Below are positions 9,276-18,600 of a stretch of 46,730 nt of DNA, piece by piece. The notes under the pieces are model-generated. The model saw only the letters and a program-made list of their open reading frames with translations. It did not search any database and was not told the origin of the DNA. Position numbers and translations under genes: made by a program. This DNA comes from an uncultured Eubacteriales bacterium (lineage in GTDB: Bacteria; Bacillota; Clostridia; Oscillospirales; Acutalibacteraceae): contig OMYH01000005.1 in assembly GCA_900315255.1 (NCBI GenBank), forward strand, positions 1 to 46,730, given 5' to 3'. Position 1 is the stretch's first letter, and every line of letters begins with the position of its first letter.

Positions 9276-10265
9276 ATGTTTGGAAGTGTAAAAATAAGAA
9301 GAGCCGTTTCTCTATGCTTGTGTATGGTTCTGTGTGTGACGGCAGTTCTCTGCGGCTGTCGGAACAATATTCTTATTAAAGAGGATACCCCCGATGAACC
9401 GCAGTCCGAAATACTTCATATTATTGCGTCTGCCTTTGCGCCTTATGACTTTTGCAGACAGATAGCAGGGGAAAAGGCGGAGGTCGATATCCTGATAGGT
9501 CCGGGCGAGGACAGCCACAGTTATACCCCAACTAAAGAAGATCTTGAAAAAATAAAATCTGCCGATGTGTTTATATATACGGGTACGGAGAATATGCTTG
9601 ACGATATGCTTGCTACGCCCGATAATGCTGACCGAAGAGCGATAGATATATCAAGCCTGTTTACACTATCGGAGAACGGCATACCCGAGGATATGAAGGA
9701 CTCGTTTGAAACGGACGATATAGCCGTACGTCATCCGAAGTATGACGAACACGTCTGGACGTCTATCGATAATGCGCAGGTGATATGTCAGGAAATAACC
9801 GATGTGCTGTGTGATATAGACGAGGAGAACAGCGCTTATTACATAGGCAACTGCGAGATGTATTTGTCGGAGCTGTCATCGCTTAAAAGGAGTATCCGCA
9901 GACAAGTGCAGTCTTCCAAGAGGAAAACGTTGATCATGGCAGGCAGAAACTCAATGAGATATTTTGCGGAGGAATTCGGACTGGAGGTCTATGCCGCATA
10001 TCCCGACTGCACCGCACCATACGGAACATATCCCGAGGCGATTGCTTTTTTAGAAAATAAAGCCTTACACGAAGAGATCCCCGCAGTGTTTTATGACGAG
10101 CCGGGCGATGACTCTGCTGCGAAAAAAATCACCGACGGCACGGATAAAAAGATTTTTAAATTCTATTCCTGTCATAATATTTCGATGGAGGATTATATCA
10201 ATAATGTGACTTATATCGAGCTTATGACGAGGAATGCTCAGTCGCTCGAAACAGCGTTGAATTGA
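9276..10265 (+). CDS. ZnuA-like metal ABC transporter substrate-binding lipoprotein (orphan)
   Basis: Lipoprotein of 329 residues with a signal peptide and lipobox LCGC (acylated Cys near residue 28). Family motifs: ASAFAPYDFCRQIAGEKAEV, GPGEDSHSYTPTKEDLEKIKSADVFIYTG and DEHVWTS, matching zinc/manganese-binding proteins of the ZnuA cluster. First and second histidine ligands are present (SHSY, EHVW). Where ZnuA proteins usually have H-x-A-F-x-Y-F, this one reads GRNSMRYF, so the third histidine is missing. No ATPase or permease gene is adjacent. It may serve a distant transporter, bind a different metal, or have another role. Confidence 0.85.
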   Translation: MFGSVKIRRAVSLCLCMVLCVTAVLCGCRNNILIKEDTPDEPQSEILHIIASAFAPYDFCRQIAGEKAEVDILIGPGEDSHSYTPTKEDLEKIKSADVFIYTGTENMLDDMLATPDNADRRAIDISSLFTLSENGIPEDMKDSFETDDIAVRHPKYDEHVWTSIDNAQVICQEITDVLCDIDEENSAYYIGNCEMYLSELSSLKRSIRRQVQSSKRKTLIMAGRNSMRYFAEEFGLEVYAAYPDCTAPYGTYPEAIAFLENKALHEEIPAVFYDEPGDDSAAKKITDGTDKKIFKFYSCHNISMEDYINNVTYIELMTRNAQSLETALN

Positions 10266-10286
10266 TGAAATAATTCTTTTTCTCAC

Positions 10287-10315
10287 TTGACAAAAATCAT
10301 TGGTTGTGCTAACAT
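10287..10315 (+). promoter_or_regulatory. predicted promoter of IMP dehydrogenase gene
   Basis: A perfect TTGACA (10287-10292), a 17-bp spacer and TAACAT (10310-10315), 49 bp upstream of the start. Confidence 0.7.
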
Positions 10316-10364
10316 ATAAAGAATTAAAGAACAGATTATATCAGAAAAAGAGGAGTGTTTGATT

Positions 10365-11870
10365 ATGGCATTTTATTTTGAAGAACCTTCACGTACATTT
10401 GGTGAGTATCTCTTAGTTCCGGGCTATTCGTCGAGCAAGTGTATCCCTTCCTCGGTAAGCCTTAAAACTCCGCTCGTGAAGTATAAAAAAGGTGAAAAAT
10501 CCGCTATTGAAATGAATATCCCTATGGTGAGCGCTATCATGCAGTCTGTATCAAACGATACTATGGCGATTGCACTTGCAAAAGAGGGCGGTGTTTCCTT
10601 TATTTACGGCTCTCAGACCGTTGAAGAAGAAGCGGCAATGGTTGCACGCGTAAAGAATTACAAGAAAGGGTTCATTACATCAACATCAAATACAACACCG
10701 GACAACACCCTTGCAGATATAATCGTACTAAAAGAGATTACAGGTCATTCCACTGTTGCGGTAACAGATGACGGTACGGCTCACGGCAAGCTGCTCGGCA
10801 TCGTAAGCAGCAGAGATTACAGAGTAAGCAGAATGGATCCCGCAACAAAGGTAAAGGAATTCATGACTCCGCTCTATAAGCTCGTTACAGCTCCTGCCAC
10901 AACTACGCTTAAGGAGGCAAACGACATCATCTGGGATCACAAGCTCAACAGCCTGCCGCTTGTTGACGAGGACGGCAGACTCGCTTACATAGTATTCAGA
11001 AAGGACTATGACTCGCATAAGGAAAACGTCAACGAGCTTCTCGATTCTCACAAGAGCTATATCGTAGGCGCAGGCATCAACACCCGTGACTACGCAGAGA
11101 GAGTTCCCGCACTGCTCAACGCAGGTGCAGACGTGCTTTGTATAGATTCTTCGGAGGGATTCTCCGAGTGGCAGAAACTCACGATAGAATGGATCAGAAA
11201 GAACTATGGCGACGGCGTTAAGGTCGGAGCAGGAAACGTAGTAGACAGAGACGGATTCAGATTCCTTGCAGAGTGCGGCGCAGACTTCATCAAGGTCGGT
11301 ATCGGCGGCGGATCGATCTGTATCACAAGAGAAACAAAGGGTATCGGCAGAGGTCAGGCAACGGCTCTTATCGAGGTTTGCAAGGCTCGTGACGAGTACT
11401 TTGAAGAAACAGGCGTTTATATTCCCGTATGCTCGGACGGCGGTATCGTGCACGATTATCATATTACTCTTGCTTTGGCTATGGGCGCAGATTTCGTAAT
11501 GCTCGGAAGGTATTTCTCACGCTTTGACGAAAGCCCGACAGAGAAGCTCAGGATCAACGGCAGCTATGTCAAGGAGTATTGGGGCGAAGGCTCGAACAGA
11601 GCAAGAAACTGGCAGAGATATGATCTCGGCGGCGACAAGAAGCTCTCGTTTGAAGAGGGCGTTGACAGCTATGTTCCCTATGCAGGCGCACTCAAGGACG
11701 GCGTTGCGATCACTACATATAAAATAAAATCCACTATGTGCAACTGCGGTTCATTGTCTATTCCCGAATTCAGGGAAAAGGCTAAGCTCACACTCGTTTC
11801 GTCAACAAGTATCGTTGAAGGCGGAAGCCACGACGTTATCGTGAAAAACAGCGTATACAATAATCAGTGA
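10365..11870 (+). CDS. guaB: IMP dehydrogenase
   Basis: Oxidises IMP to XMP with NAD+, the committed step of GMP synthesis. The protein has 501 residues with a (beta/alpha)8 barrel interrupted by a CBS-domain pair near residues 110-220. The catalytic loop reads [12 protein letters not shown], with the reactive Cys at about 319. The glycine replacing the usual proline (GPGS) and the isoleucine after the cysteine mark a divergent IMPDH subtype. [25 protein letters not shown] contains the phosphate-binding and flap-proximal strands. Start at 10365 follows AGGAG. It has its own promoter and terminator and is probably monocistronic. Confidence 0.95.
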   Translation: MAFYFEEPSRTFGEYLLVPGYSSSKCIPSSVSLKTPLVKYKKGEKSAIEMNIPMVSAIMQSVSNDTMAIALAKEGGVSFIYGSQTVEEEAAMVARVKNYKKGFITSTSNTTPDNTLADIIVLKEITGHSTVAVTDDGTAHGKLLGIVSSRDYRVSRMDPATKVKEFMTPLYKLVTAPATTTLKEANDIIWDHKLNSLPLVDEDGRLAYIVFRKDYDSHKENVNELLDSHKSYIVGAGINTRDYAERVPALLNAGADVLCIDSSEGFSEWQKLTIEWIRKNYGDGVKVGAGNVVDRDGFRFLAECGADFIKVGIGGGSICITRETKGIGRGQATALIEVCKARDEYFEETGVYIPVCSDGGIVHDYHITLALAMGADFVMLGRYFSRFDESPTEKLRINGSYVKEYWGEGSNRARNWQRYDLGGDKKLSFEEGVDSYVPYAGALKDGVAITTYKIKSTMCNCGSLSIPEFREKAKLTLVSSTSIVEGGSHDVIVKNSVYNNQ

Positions 11871-11892
11871 TAAATCGTATTTGATTTTAATG

Positions 11893-11937
11893 CGTCATAA
11901 GGAGGTAAGACGGCTTCCTTATGACGTTTCTTTTTTT
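11893..11937 (+). terminator. strong rho-independent terminator after guaB
   Basis: A perfect 11-bp stem (CGTCATAAGGA / TCCTTATGACG) is followed by TTTC and T7, about 20 bp after the stop codon. Confidence 0.9.
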
Positions 11938-12146
11938 ATATACAGTATGCATTTTTTGTAATGAAATGAATAAATTATTAAAACGGATAATAGAATAATA
12001 TAATTATTTTGATGTAAATAACATTTGATATATATAAAAAGTGATTGCAAAGTGAAGTTTATCCACATAAAGTGCTATAAATACGTTATAAAATTGCATT
12101 TTCAAAATTTTTTGTTTCTTTTTTGTATAAATTTCTCAAATCCACC

Positions 12147-12175
12147 TTTACAACGTTCCGTTTTTGTTTTATAAT
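12147..12175 (+). promoter_or_regulatory. predicted promoter of transcarboxylase operon
   Basis: TTTACA (12147-12152), 17 bp, TATAAT (12170-12175). This lies inside the open frame upstream of the chosen start, which supports starting translation at 12252. The rest of 11938-12251 is AT-rich and holds no gene or riboswitch that I can see. Confidence 0.75.
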
Positions 12176-12251
12176 TACTATAAGTCTAATTATGTGTAAC
12201 AGTAATTCTGATTTTTTGTATAACACAGTCACAGAAAGGTTGGATATAGAA

Positions 12252-13550
12252 ATGAGTATTGAAAAAGCAAAAGCAGAGCTTGAAAATACAAGTGCTTTCA
12301 AGCGTCTGGAATCTCTCTTCGATGAGGGAACGTTTTCGCAGATTGCTCCTTTCACGAAGTCGGGCGACGGCTATGCTGAGGCTGCGGCAGGATACGGAGA
12401 GGTGAACGGCTGTCCTGTGTATGCTTTTGCACAGAACAGTGATATATGCGGCGGCGCTATGTCAAAGGCACAGGCAGCAAAGCTTGTAAAGCTGTATGAC
12501 CTTGCGCTCAAAACAGGAACACCCGTGATCGGGCTTTATGATTCGATAGGCGCAAGAATAAATGAAGGTATAGAGATGATGACAGCCTACGGCGAGGTTC
12601 TCAATCACAGCGGAAAGCTTGCAGGCGTAGTTCCTCAGATATCCGTTATTCTCGGTCCCTGTCAGGGCACGGCAGCACTGCTTGCAGGATGCGCAGATTT
12701 TATAATCATGAGTGAAAGCGGCAAGCTGACCGTTAAGACAAACGGCGAGGGCGGAAGCGCTGAGTCGAACAAAAAGCACGGTGTTTCGGCAATAAGTGCA
12801 AAGGACGAATTTGCAGCGATCGAAGCAGCGAAAAATCTGATCGAGCTTTTGCCGCAGAATAATCTTTCCGAATCATATTCGACCGATGAGATACCGCCTA
12901 TATCCGATGGCAGCGTGATCTCGGATTTTACCGACGGAGGAAGCTTTGTCGAGCTGTTTGAGGGATATGCAGACGCCGCATCGGTAGGATTCGCAAAAAT
13001 AGAGGGCGATACCGTAGGAATTGTGAAAACAAACGGTGAGGTGCTTGACCGCCGCGCGTGCGAGAAATGCTCAAAGATAATCAGATTCTGTGACGCTTAT
13101 TCGATACCCGTAATTACCCTTGCCGACGCAAAGGGATTTGAATGTATTAAGGCAGCGGTAAAGATGACAGCAGCCTATGCCGAGGCGACAACGGCTAAGA
13201 TAACCGTTGTAACAGGAGAGGCATACGGAGCCTTCTATATGGCTTGTGCAGGTACCGGCGCTGCGTCCGATCTCACGATCGCTCTCGACAGTGCAAGTGT
13301 ATCGCCCATCGCTCCGGAAGCAGGTATTATTATAATGGAGCCGCAGAAGCTCAAAACGAACGCAGACGGCAGGAAGAAGGCCGTAGAGGAATACAAAGCA
13401 AACGAATGCTCGGCTATGCGTGCAGCAGAAATGGGACATATAGATAATGTAACGACAAAAACAGAATTGCGAAACGTGCTTTCATCGGCGCTCGATATGC
13501 TTTCGGGCAAGAGAGAAACTACTCTGCCGAAGAAACACAGCACGATCTAA
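12252..13550 (+). CDS. acyl-CoA carboxyltransferase subunit (12S / MmdA-like)
   Basis: Carboxyltransferase of 432 residues with two crotonase-fold halves, expected to move CO2 between biotin and an acyl-CoA (acetyl-, propionyl- or methylmalonyl-CoA). N-half: GLYDSIGARINEG and GPCQGTAALLAGCADF. C-half: TLADAKGFE and GEAYGAFYMACAG; these carry the oxyanion-hole glycines. It is shorter than the typical ~515-residue PccB/MmdA, so the substrate cannot be assigned. ATG 12252 is preferred: AGAAAGG lies upstream and the promoter sits inside the longer frame. A biotin carrier gene follows after 30 bp. Confidence 0.85.
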   Translation: MSIEKAKAELENTSAFKRLESLFDEGTFSQIAPFTKSGDGYAEAAAGYGEVNGCPVYAFAQNSDICGGAMSKAQAAKLVKLYDLALKTGTPVIGLYDSIGARINEGIEMMTAYGEVLNHSGKLAGVVPQISVILGPCQGTAALLAGCADFIIMSESGKLTVKTNGEGGSAESNKKHGVSAISAKDEFAAIEAAKNLIELLPQNNLSESYSTDEIPPISDGSVISDFTDGGSFVELFEGYADAASVGFAKIEGDTVGIVKTNGEVLDRRACEKCSKIIRFCDAYSIPVITLADAKGFECIKAAVKMTAAYAEATTAKITVVTGEAYGAFYMACAGTGAASDLTIALDSASVSPIAPEAGIIIMEPQKLKTNADGRKKAVEEYKANECSAMRAAEMGHIDNVTTKTELRNVLSSALDMLSGKRETTLPKKHSTI

Positions 13551-13580
13551 ACGAATATAACCGGAAAGGAAGAATATATT

Positions 13581-13952
13581 ATGAGAAATTTAAAAGTAAC
13601 CGTAAACGGCGTAGTGTATGACGTACAGGTCGAAGAAACAGGTGCATCTGCTCCGGCAGCTCCGGCATCGTCTGCTCCGGCACCGGCACCGGCGGCAGCT
13701 CCTGCAAAGGCTGCGGCTCCTGCGGCAGCGCCTGCAGGCTCGGTACAGATCACTATCCCTATGCCGGGTACAATAGTAAGCGTAAACGTAACCCCCGGAC
13801 AGAGCGTAAAGAAGGGCGATGTTTTGGTCGTATTCGAGGCTATGAAGATGGAAAACGATATTCAGGCTCCGCAGGACGGCAAGGTTGCTTCTGTACTTTG
13901 CGTGAAGGGCGAGAACAAAGATTCCGGCGCAGTTCTTCTCACATTGGAATGA
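13581..13952 (+). CDS. biotin carboxyl carrier protein (1.3S / gamma-like)
   Basis: Biotin carrier of 123 residues. The N-terminal ~20 residues form a beta strand segment (MRNLKVTVNGVVYDVQVEE), followed by a flexible Ala/Pro linker (about residues 22-52) and a C-terminal biotinyl domain. The biotin attachment motif EAMKMEND puts the modified lysine at K89. Size and layout match the 1.3S subunit of transcarboxylase and the carrier of decarboxylase pumps. The linker DNA is a low-complexity run of GCTCCGGCA-type codons. It would shuttle carboxyl groups between the two flanking carboxyltransferases. Confidence 0.93.
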   Translation: MRNLKVTVNGVVYDVQVEETGASAPAAPASSAPAPAPAAAPAKAAAPAAAPAGSVQITIPMPGTIVSVNVTPGQSVKKGDVLVVFEAMKMENDIQAPQDGKVASVLCVKGENKDSGAVLLTLE

Positions 13953-13988
13953 TAATACAGTATTCAGTTTGAGAAAGGAATGTAAGAT

Positions 13989-15470
13989 ATGGCTAAAGAA
14001 AAGCTTGGCAAAGACAAAGCCGCAAAAGCAAATACGGTAAAAGCTGCGGTACCGTCGAAAAACGCTCCAAAGGCTAAAAAGATAGGAATTACAGAAACGA
14101 TACTCAGAGACGCCCATCAGTCGCTGATCGCAACAAGAATGACGATAGATGAAATGCTGCCGATCCTTCCTGCGCTCGATAAGATTGGTTTCCACTCGCT
14201 TGAGTGCTGGGGCGGAGCAACGTTTGATGCGTGCCTGCGGTTTCTTGACGAAGATCCGTGGGAAAGACTCAGGATTATCCGCAAGAATTGTCCGAACACA
14301 AAGCTTCAGATGCTTTTCAGAGGACAGAATATGCTCGGCTATCGTCACTATGCAGACGATGTGCTTGAATACTTCGTTCAGAAGAGTGTAGCGAACGGTA
14401 TAGATATAATCCGTATCTTCGACGCACTTAATGATATAGACAACCTGAAAACCGCAGTTAAGGCAGCAAAGAAAGAGGGCGCTCATGCTCAGATAGCAAT
14501 GTCATATACGACAGGCCCTGTGTTTGATACGCAGTATTATGTGGATTATGCAAAAAGGATCGCCGATATAGGCGCAGACTCGATCTGCATCAAGGATATG
14601 GCTGCACTGCTTACTCCTTACAGAACCGAAGAACTTGTTAAGGCTATCAAATCCGCTGTTGATCTGCCTGTCCAGATACATACTCACTATACGTCGGGTC
14701 TTGCGTCTATGTGCCTTATGAAGGCTGTCGAAGCAGGCGCAGACGTTATTGATACCGCTATGTCGCCGCTGGCGCTCGGTACATCTCATGCGCCTACGGA
14801 ATCTATGGTTGCTGCATTGAAGGAAACTCCATATGACACGGGTCTTGACCTGGTTGCATTGACGGAGATAAGAGATTACTTTATGACGTTGAGGAAGAAG
14901 TACCTCGACAGCGGTCTGCTTGACCCCAAGATGCTCGCTGTTGACGCAAATGCGCTCATCTATCAGGTACCGGGCGGAATGCTTTCGAATCTCCTGTCAC
15001 AGCTCAAGCAGATGGGCAAGGAAGATCAGCTCGAGGAGGTACTCAAGGAAGTTCCCCGTGTAAGAAAAGACGCAGGTTATCCGCCTCTTGTAACTCCGTC
15101 GTCACAGATCGTCGGCACGCAGGCGGTGAGCAATGTAATCTTCGGAGAGAGATACAAGAATGTTAACGGACAGTTCAAGGATCTTGTTCAGGGCAAGTAC
15201 GGCAAGACTCCCGTACCGATAGACGAGAAATTCAGAAAGCAGATCATCGGTGACGAGAAGCCTGTGACCTGCCGCCCGGCAGACCTTCTTGAACCCGAGC
15301 TTGATAAGCTCAGAAAGGAATGCGAGGAATGGTGTGAGCAGGAGGAGGATGTTCTCTCCTACGCACAGTTCGACCGTGTTGCGATCAAGTTCTTCGAGAA
15401 GCGCCGCAATAAGCAGGCGGGGATCGATGCAGAGAACTATGATGCGAAAAACAAGGTTCATCCTATCTGA
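13989..15470 (+). CDS. pyruvate/oxaloacetate carboxyltransferase (5S / OadA-like)
   Basis: TIM-barrel carboxyltransferase of 493 residues that exchanges CO2 between biotin and pyruvate/oxaloacetate. Motifs: ETILRDAHQSLIATRM (metal-binding Asp), ECWGGATFDACLRFL, IKDMAALLTPY (active-site lysine about K202) and the HTH metal site in QIHTHYTSG. A PYC_OADA-type C-terminal region follows, but there is no fused biotin domain: the chain ends at KVHPI. It has a Lys/Ala-rich N-terminal extension of about 30 residues. No OadB/GcdB membrane subunit is nearby, so a sodium pump is not supported by this locus. Confidence 0.93.
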   Translation: MAKEKLGKDKAAKANTVKAAVPSKNAPKAKKIGITETILRDAHQSLIATRMTIDEMLPILPALDKIGFHSLECWGGATFDACLRFLDEDPWERLRIIRKNCPNTKLQMLFRGQNMLGYRHYADDVLEYFVQKSVANGIDIIRIFDALNDIDNLKTAVKAAKKEGAHAQIAMSYTTGPVFDTQYYVDYAKRIADIGADSICIKDMAALLTPYRTEELVKAIKSAVDLPVQIHTHYTSGLASMCLMKAVEAGADVIDTAMSPLALGTSHAPTESMVAALKETPYDTGLDLVALTEIRDYFMTLRKKYLDSGLLDPKMLAVDANALIYQVPGGMLSNLLSQLKQMGKEDQLEEVLKEVPRVRKDAGYPPLVTPSSQIVGTQAVSNVIFGERYKNVNGQFKDLVQGKYGKTPVPIDEKFRKQIIGDEKPVTCRPADLLEPELDKLRKECEEWCEQEEDVLSYAQFDRVAIKFFEKRRNKQAGIDAENYDAKNKVHPI

Positions 15471-15630
15471 TCATATAAATTCAGTTGGAAACGATAGGCA
15501 GTCTGCCTTGAGGTCAGGCATTTGCAGGTAAGGCTGTCATTTGGGTTTATGTTACTATCATCTGACATCACGTCCGGTATGGACTTGATAAATCAAGAAA
15601 TATAATTTCATCTGCAGAGGAAGTTATACA

Positions 15631-18600
15631 ATGGAAGAACAAGGAAAAATGAATCTTCCCGATGAGGCGCAGAAAGAGAATGCCGAAAATCCGTCGGCTC
15701 AGCAGTCGTCTCAGCATACGGAAGGAGTTGCGGGGATGAGTTCCCCGAGCGGAAGGCAGGATACAGGGCAGCCGCCATACGGATATGCCCAGGCTCCAAA
15801 TGCCTACGGAGCAGTTCCGAGAGCTCCTCAGTACGGGTATCCTGCAGCACCCGGCGTTGCTTATCCGCAGACGCCCTATCAGGCAGGTTATCCGCAGTAT
15901 CCCCAGCAGGCACAGCCATATCGCCCCCAAGGGGCAGGTGCGTATCCTGCGCAAACGGCCGCAAGACCTTACGGAGGATTTCAGCAGAATGCTGCCGGAA
16001 CAGGTCCCGGTCAATATAATTACAAAGCAAGTATGCAGCAGCATAATCAGGGCTCGTCATACACGGGCGCAGGTCCGGGACAGTATGATTTCAGAGTCGC
16101 TGCCGCAAATGCTTCTCAGAAATCACAGTCATCAACTGTAGTACCGTCCCAGCCCGCAGCAGCGCCGCAGGCAGGTCAGCCTTACGGCTACGGTAACTAT
16201 CAGCAGCAGTACCCCGCTTATCCCAAACCGCAGGGTGCAGGCTACGGATATTATCCCCAGGCTCAGCAGCAGTACGGTTATCCGTCACAATTCGGTGCTG
16301 TTCCTCCGGGACAGTCTTTTATCCAGTTTAACCCGCAGTACGGTTACGGCGGCAATATGTACAATCAGCAGCGCCCAAATCAGCCGGGCGGTTATCCTGC
16401 TGCGCAGGGAGGACATTCGGGTCCGCCTGCTAATCTCTCGAAGCCCGGCGTACCGAAGGCTGAAAAACCTGTCGAAGAAAAACCGGCAGAAAAGCCTGTT
16501 AAGGAAACACCAAAACCCGAGCAGCCCGAGAAGAAACCCGAAGCTGCAGCCGTAAAGGAAGAGGTCGTTGAGGAGATCATCACAGAGAACGGCAAGAAAA
16601 AGAAAATTGTCAGAAAAGTTGTGAAGAGAATGCCTTCCGTAAGGGAAGACATTCCGACAGCAAAAGCTGCACCCCGTGTCGTACGGGAGCAGGTCAAGGA
16701 GATCAAGGAGCGCACGGGCGAAGAGCCTATTGTGGTCATGAAGTCCAAGCAGGGCAAAAAGAAAGTCAGCAAGGAGGGCGTTTATGAACCATCTTTGAAG
16801 GACATGATCTTCGGACCGCCAAAGAAAGACAACACCAACAAGGATGCTGATCTGTTTGAGTGGAAGTGTCCCGAATGCGGTAACGTAAATGCAGACTATG
16901 TTTCTACCTGCAAATGCGGCTGTACTCAGAGAAGAGCGCAGAATATCGCAAAGGGAAGAATACCGAAGAAGGATCAGAAGAATAAGGGCAATGCACCTGT
17001 AAAACAACAGGAAGCACAGCCCGAGATCATCAAAAACGAAAAACAGGCTATACCGGAGGTGAGCCGTGACCAGCTTATCACGCCTGAAGATATGTTCAAA
17101 TTTGATCAGCCAAATCAGACGGACGAAACTGTGAACGAGAGTACGGAATCAACAACAGAGTTTATTCCTGCCGAACCCAGACCCGAGGAGCCGAAGGATG
17201 AATTCGATCCGGAGATGCCCGAGAAGGTTGAACTTACCGAAGAAGAAATACAGGCGCAGATCGATGAATTTATGCAGGCTCCGATTCAGGTGTGGCGTCC
17301 GAAAACAACGTCGGGTTCAGATAAAAACGCAAAGACCGAGATCTTTGTAATGGGTAATCGTGAAGAAGAAAAGGAACAGGCAGACGATAAGCAGTCTGAC
17401 GAAAAAAAGCCCGAGGAGAAAAAGTCGGAGGATAAGAAAGCAGACGGAAAGCCGGCCGAAAAGTCTGTGGTATCCGACAAAAGGGAAGCAAAAGCACCGG
17501 AAAAGGCAGAGCAAAAAAAGCCCGTGCCGCCGGTTATCAAGCCTGTTGTAGCAACGAGCGCAAAGAAGGAAGAAAAGCCTGCTGCAGCTGTGTCAGAACC
17601 GGATGAGTTTGACGGACAGGTCAGCGATACGGAATGGAAATGCTCATCATGCGGTACGCTTGTTCCTCTCGGTGATAATGTTTGCAAATGCGGTCATCAG
17701 CGCGGTAAACGTATGATGTCTTATGAGGATATTCTGCGTGTTACCCGAAAGAATCAGGTTAAGAAGACAGCACCTGCTGCTCAGCAGGCAGCTAAGCCGG
17801 ATCCTGTGACGGATAAAATGCAGACCGAAAAAACGCAGGCAAAGTCCGGGAAGAATGAACCTGTAATCGCAAAAGAGGCAAAAACCGCCGGGAAGGATAC
17901 CAAGCCGATCATAAAGCCTGATGAGAGATCATCGGTCAAGTCACTGGTTAAACCCGAAACTCAGACTGCCCGTAAACCGGAGCCGACTGAGGAGAATAAG
18001 GCCGATGTAAAGGCGGGACTTGTGAAGCCGAAGCTTGAAAAAGCCGTTCAGACCGTCACAGCGCAGCAGCCGAAGGAGGAGCTTGCAGCAAGGATCAGAG
18101 CCGAGGAAGAGGCTAAGATAAAAGCAGAGCTTGAAGCTAAGAAAAATGCCGAAGAAGAAGCTAAGCGAGCAGAAGCTGAACGTGCTGCCAAGGCAAAAAC
18201 AGCCGAGGAGCAAAAAGCTAAAGCTCGGGCAGAACTGGAGGCAAGGATCAGAGCCGAGGAAGAAGCTAAGCTGAAAGCAGAATTTGAAGCTAAGCGCCGT
18301 GCTCAGGAAGAGGCAAGACGCAAGGCGGAAGAGGAAGCCAAGCGCAAGGCTGAACTGGAAGCACGTATTCGTGCAGAGGAAGAAGCAAAACGCAAGGCCG
18401 CAGAAGAAGCGAAGCGAGTAGCTGCCGAGAAAGAAGCGAAGCGTAAGGCAGAGGAAGATGCCAAGCGCAAGGCTGAAGAAGAGGCAAGGAAAAAGGCTAA
18501 GGAGTTAGCGGATAAAAAGGCAGCAGAGGAATCAAAGAAAGCTGCCGAAGCCGAAAGAGCGAGATTAAAAGCCGAGGCAGAGGCAAGACTAAAAGCTAAG

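Noticed and set aside
12123..12251. 43-codon N-terminal extension of the carboxyltransferase frame
   Set aside because: Contains a TTTACA-17-TATAAT promoter and no ribosome site; family similarity begins at 12252.
12252..15470. Sodium-pumping oxaloacetate or methylmalonyl-CoA decarboxylase operon
   Set aside because: No OadB/GcdB-type multi-TM beta subunit in the locus or window.
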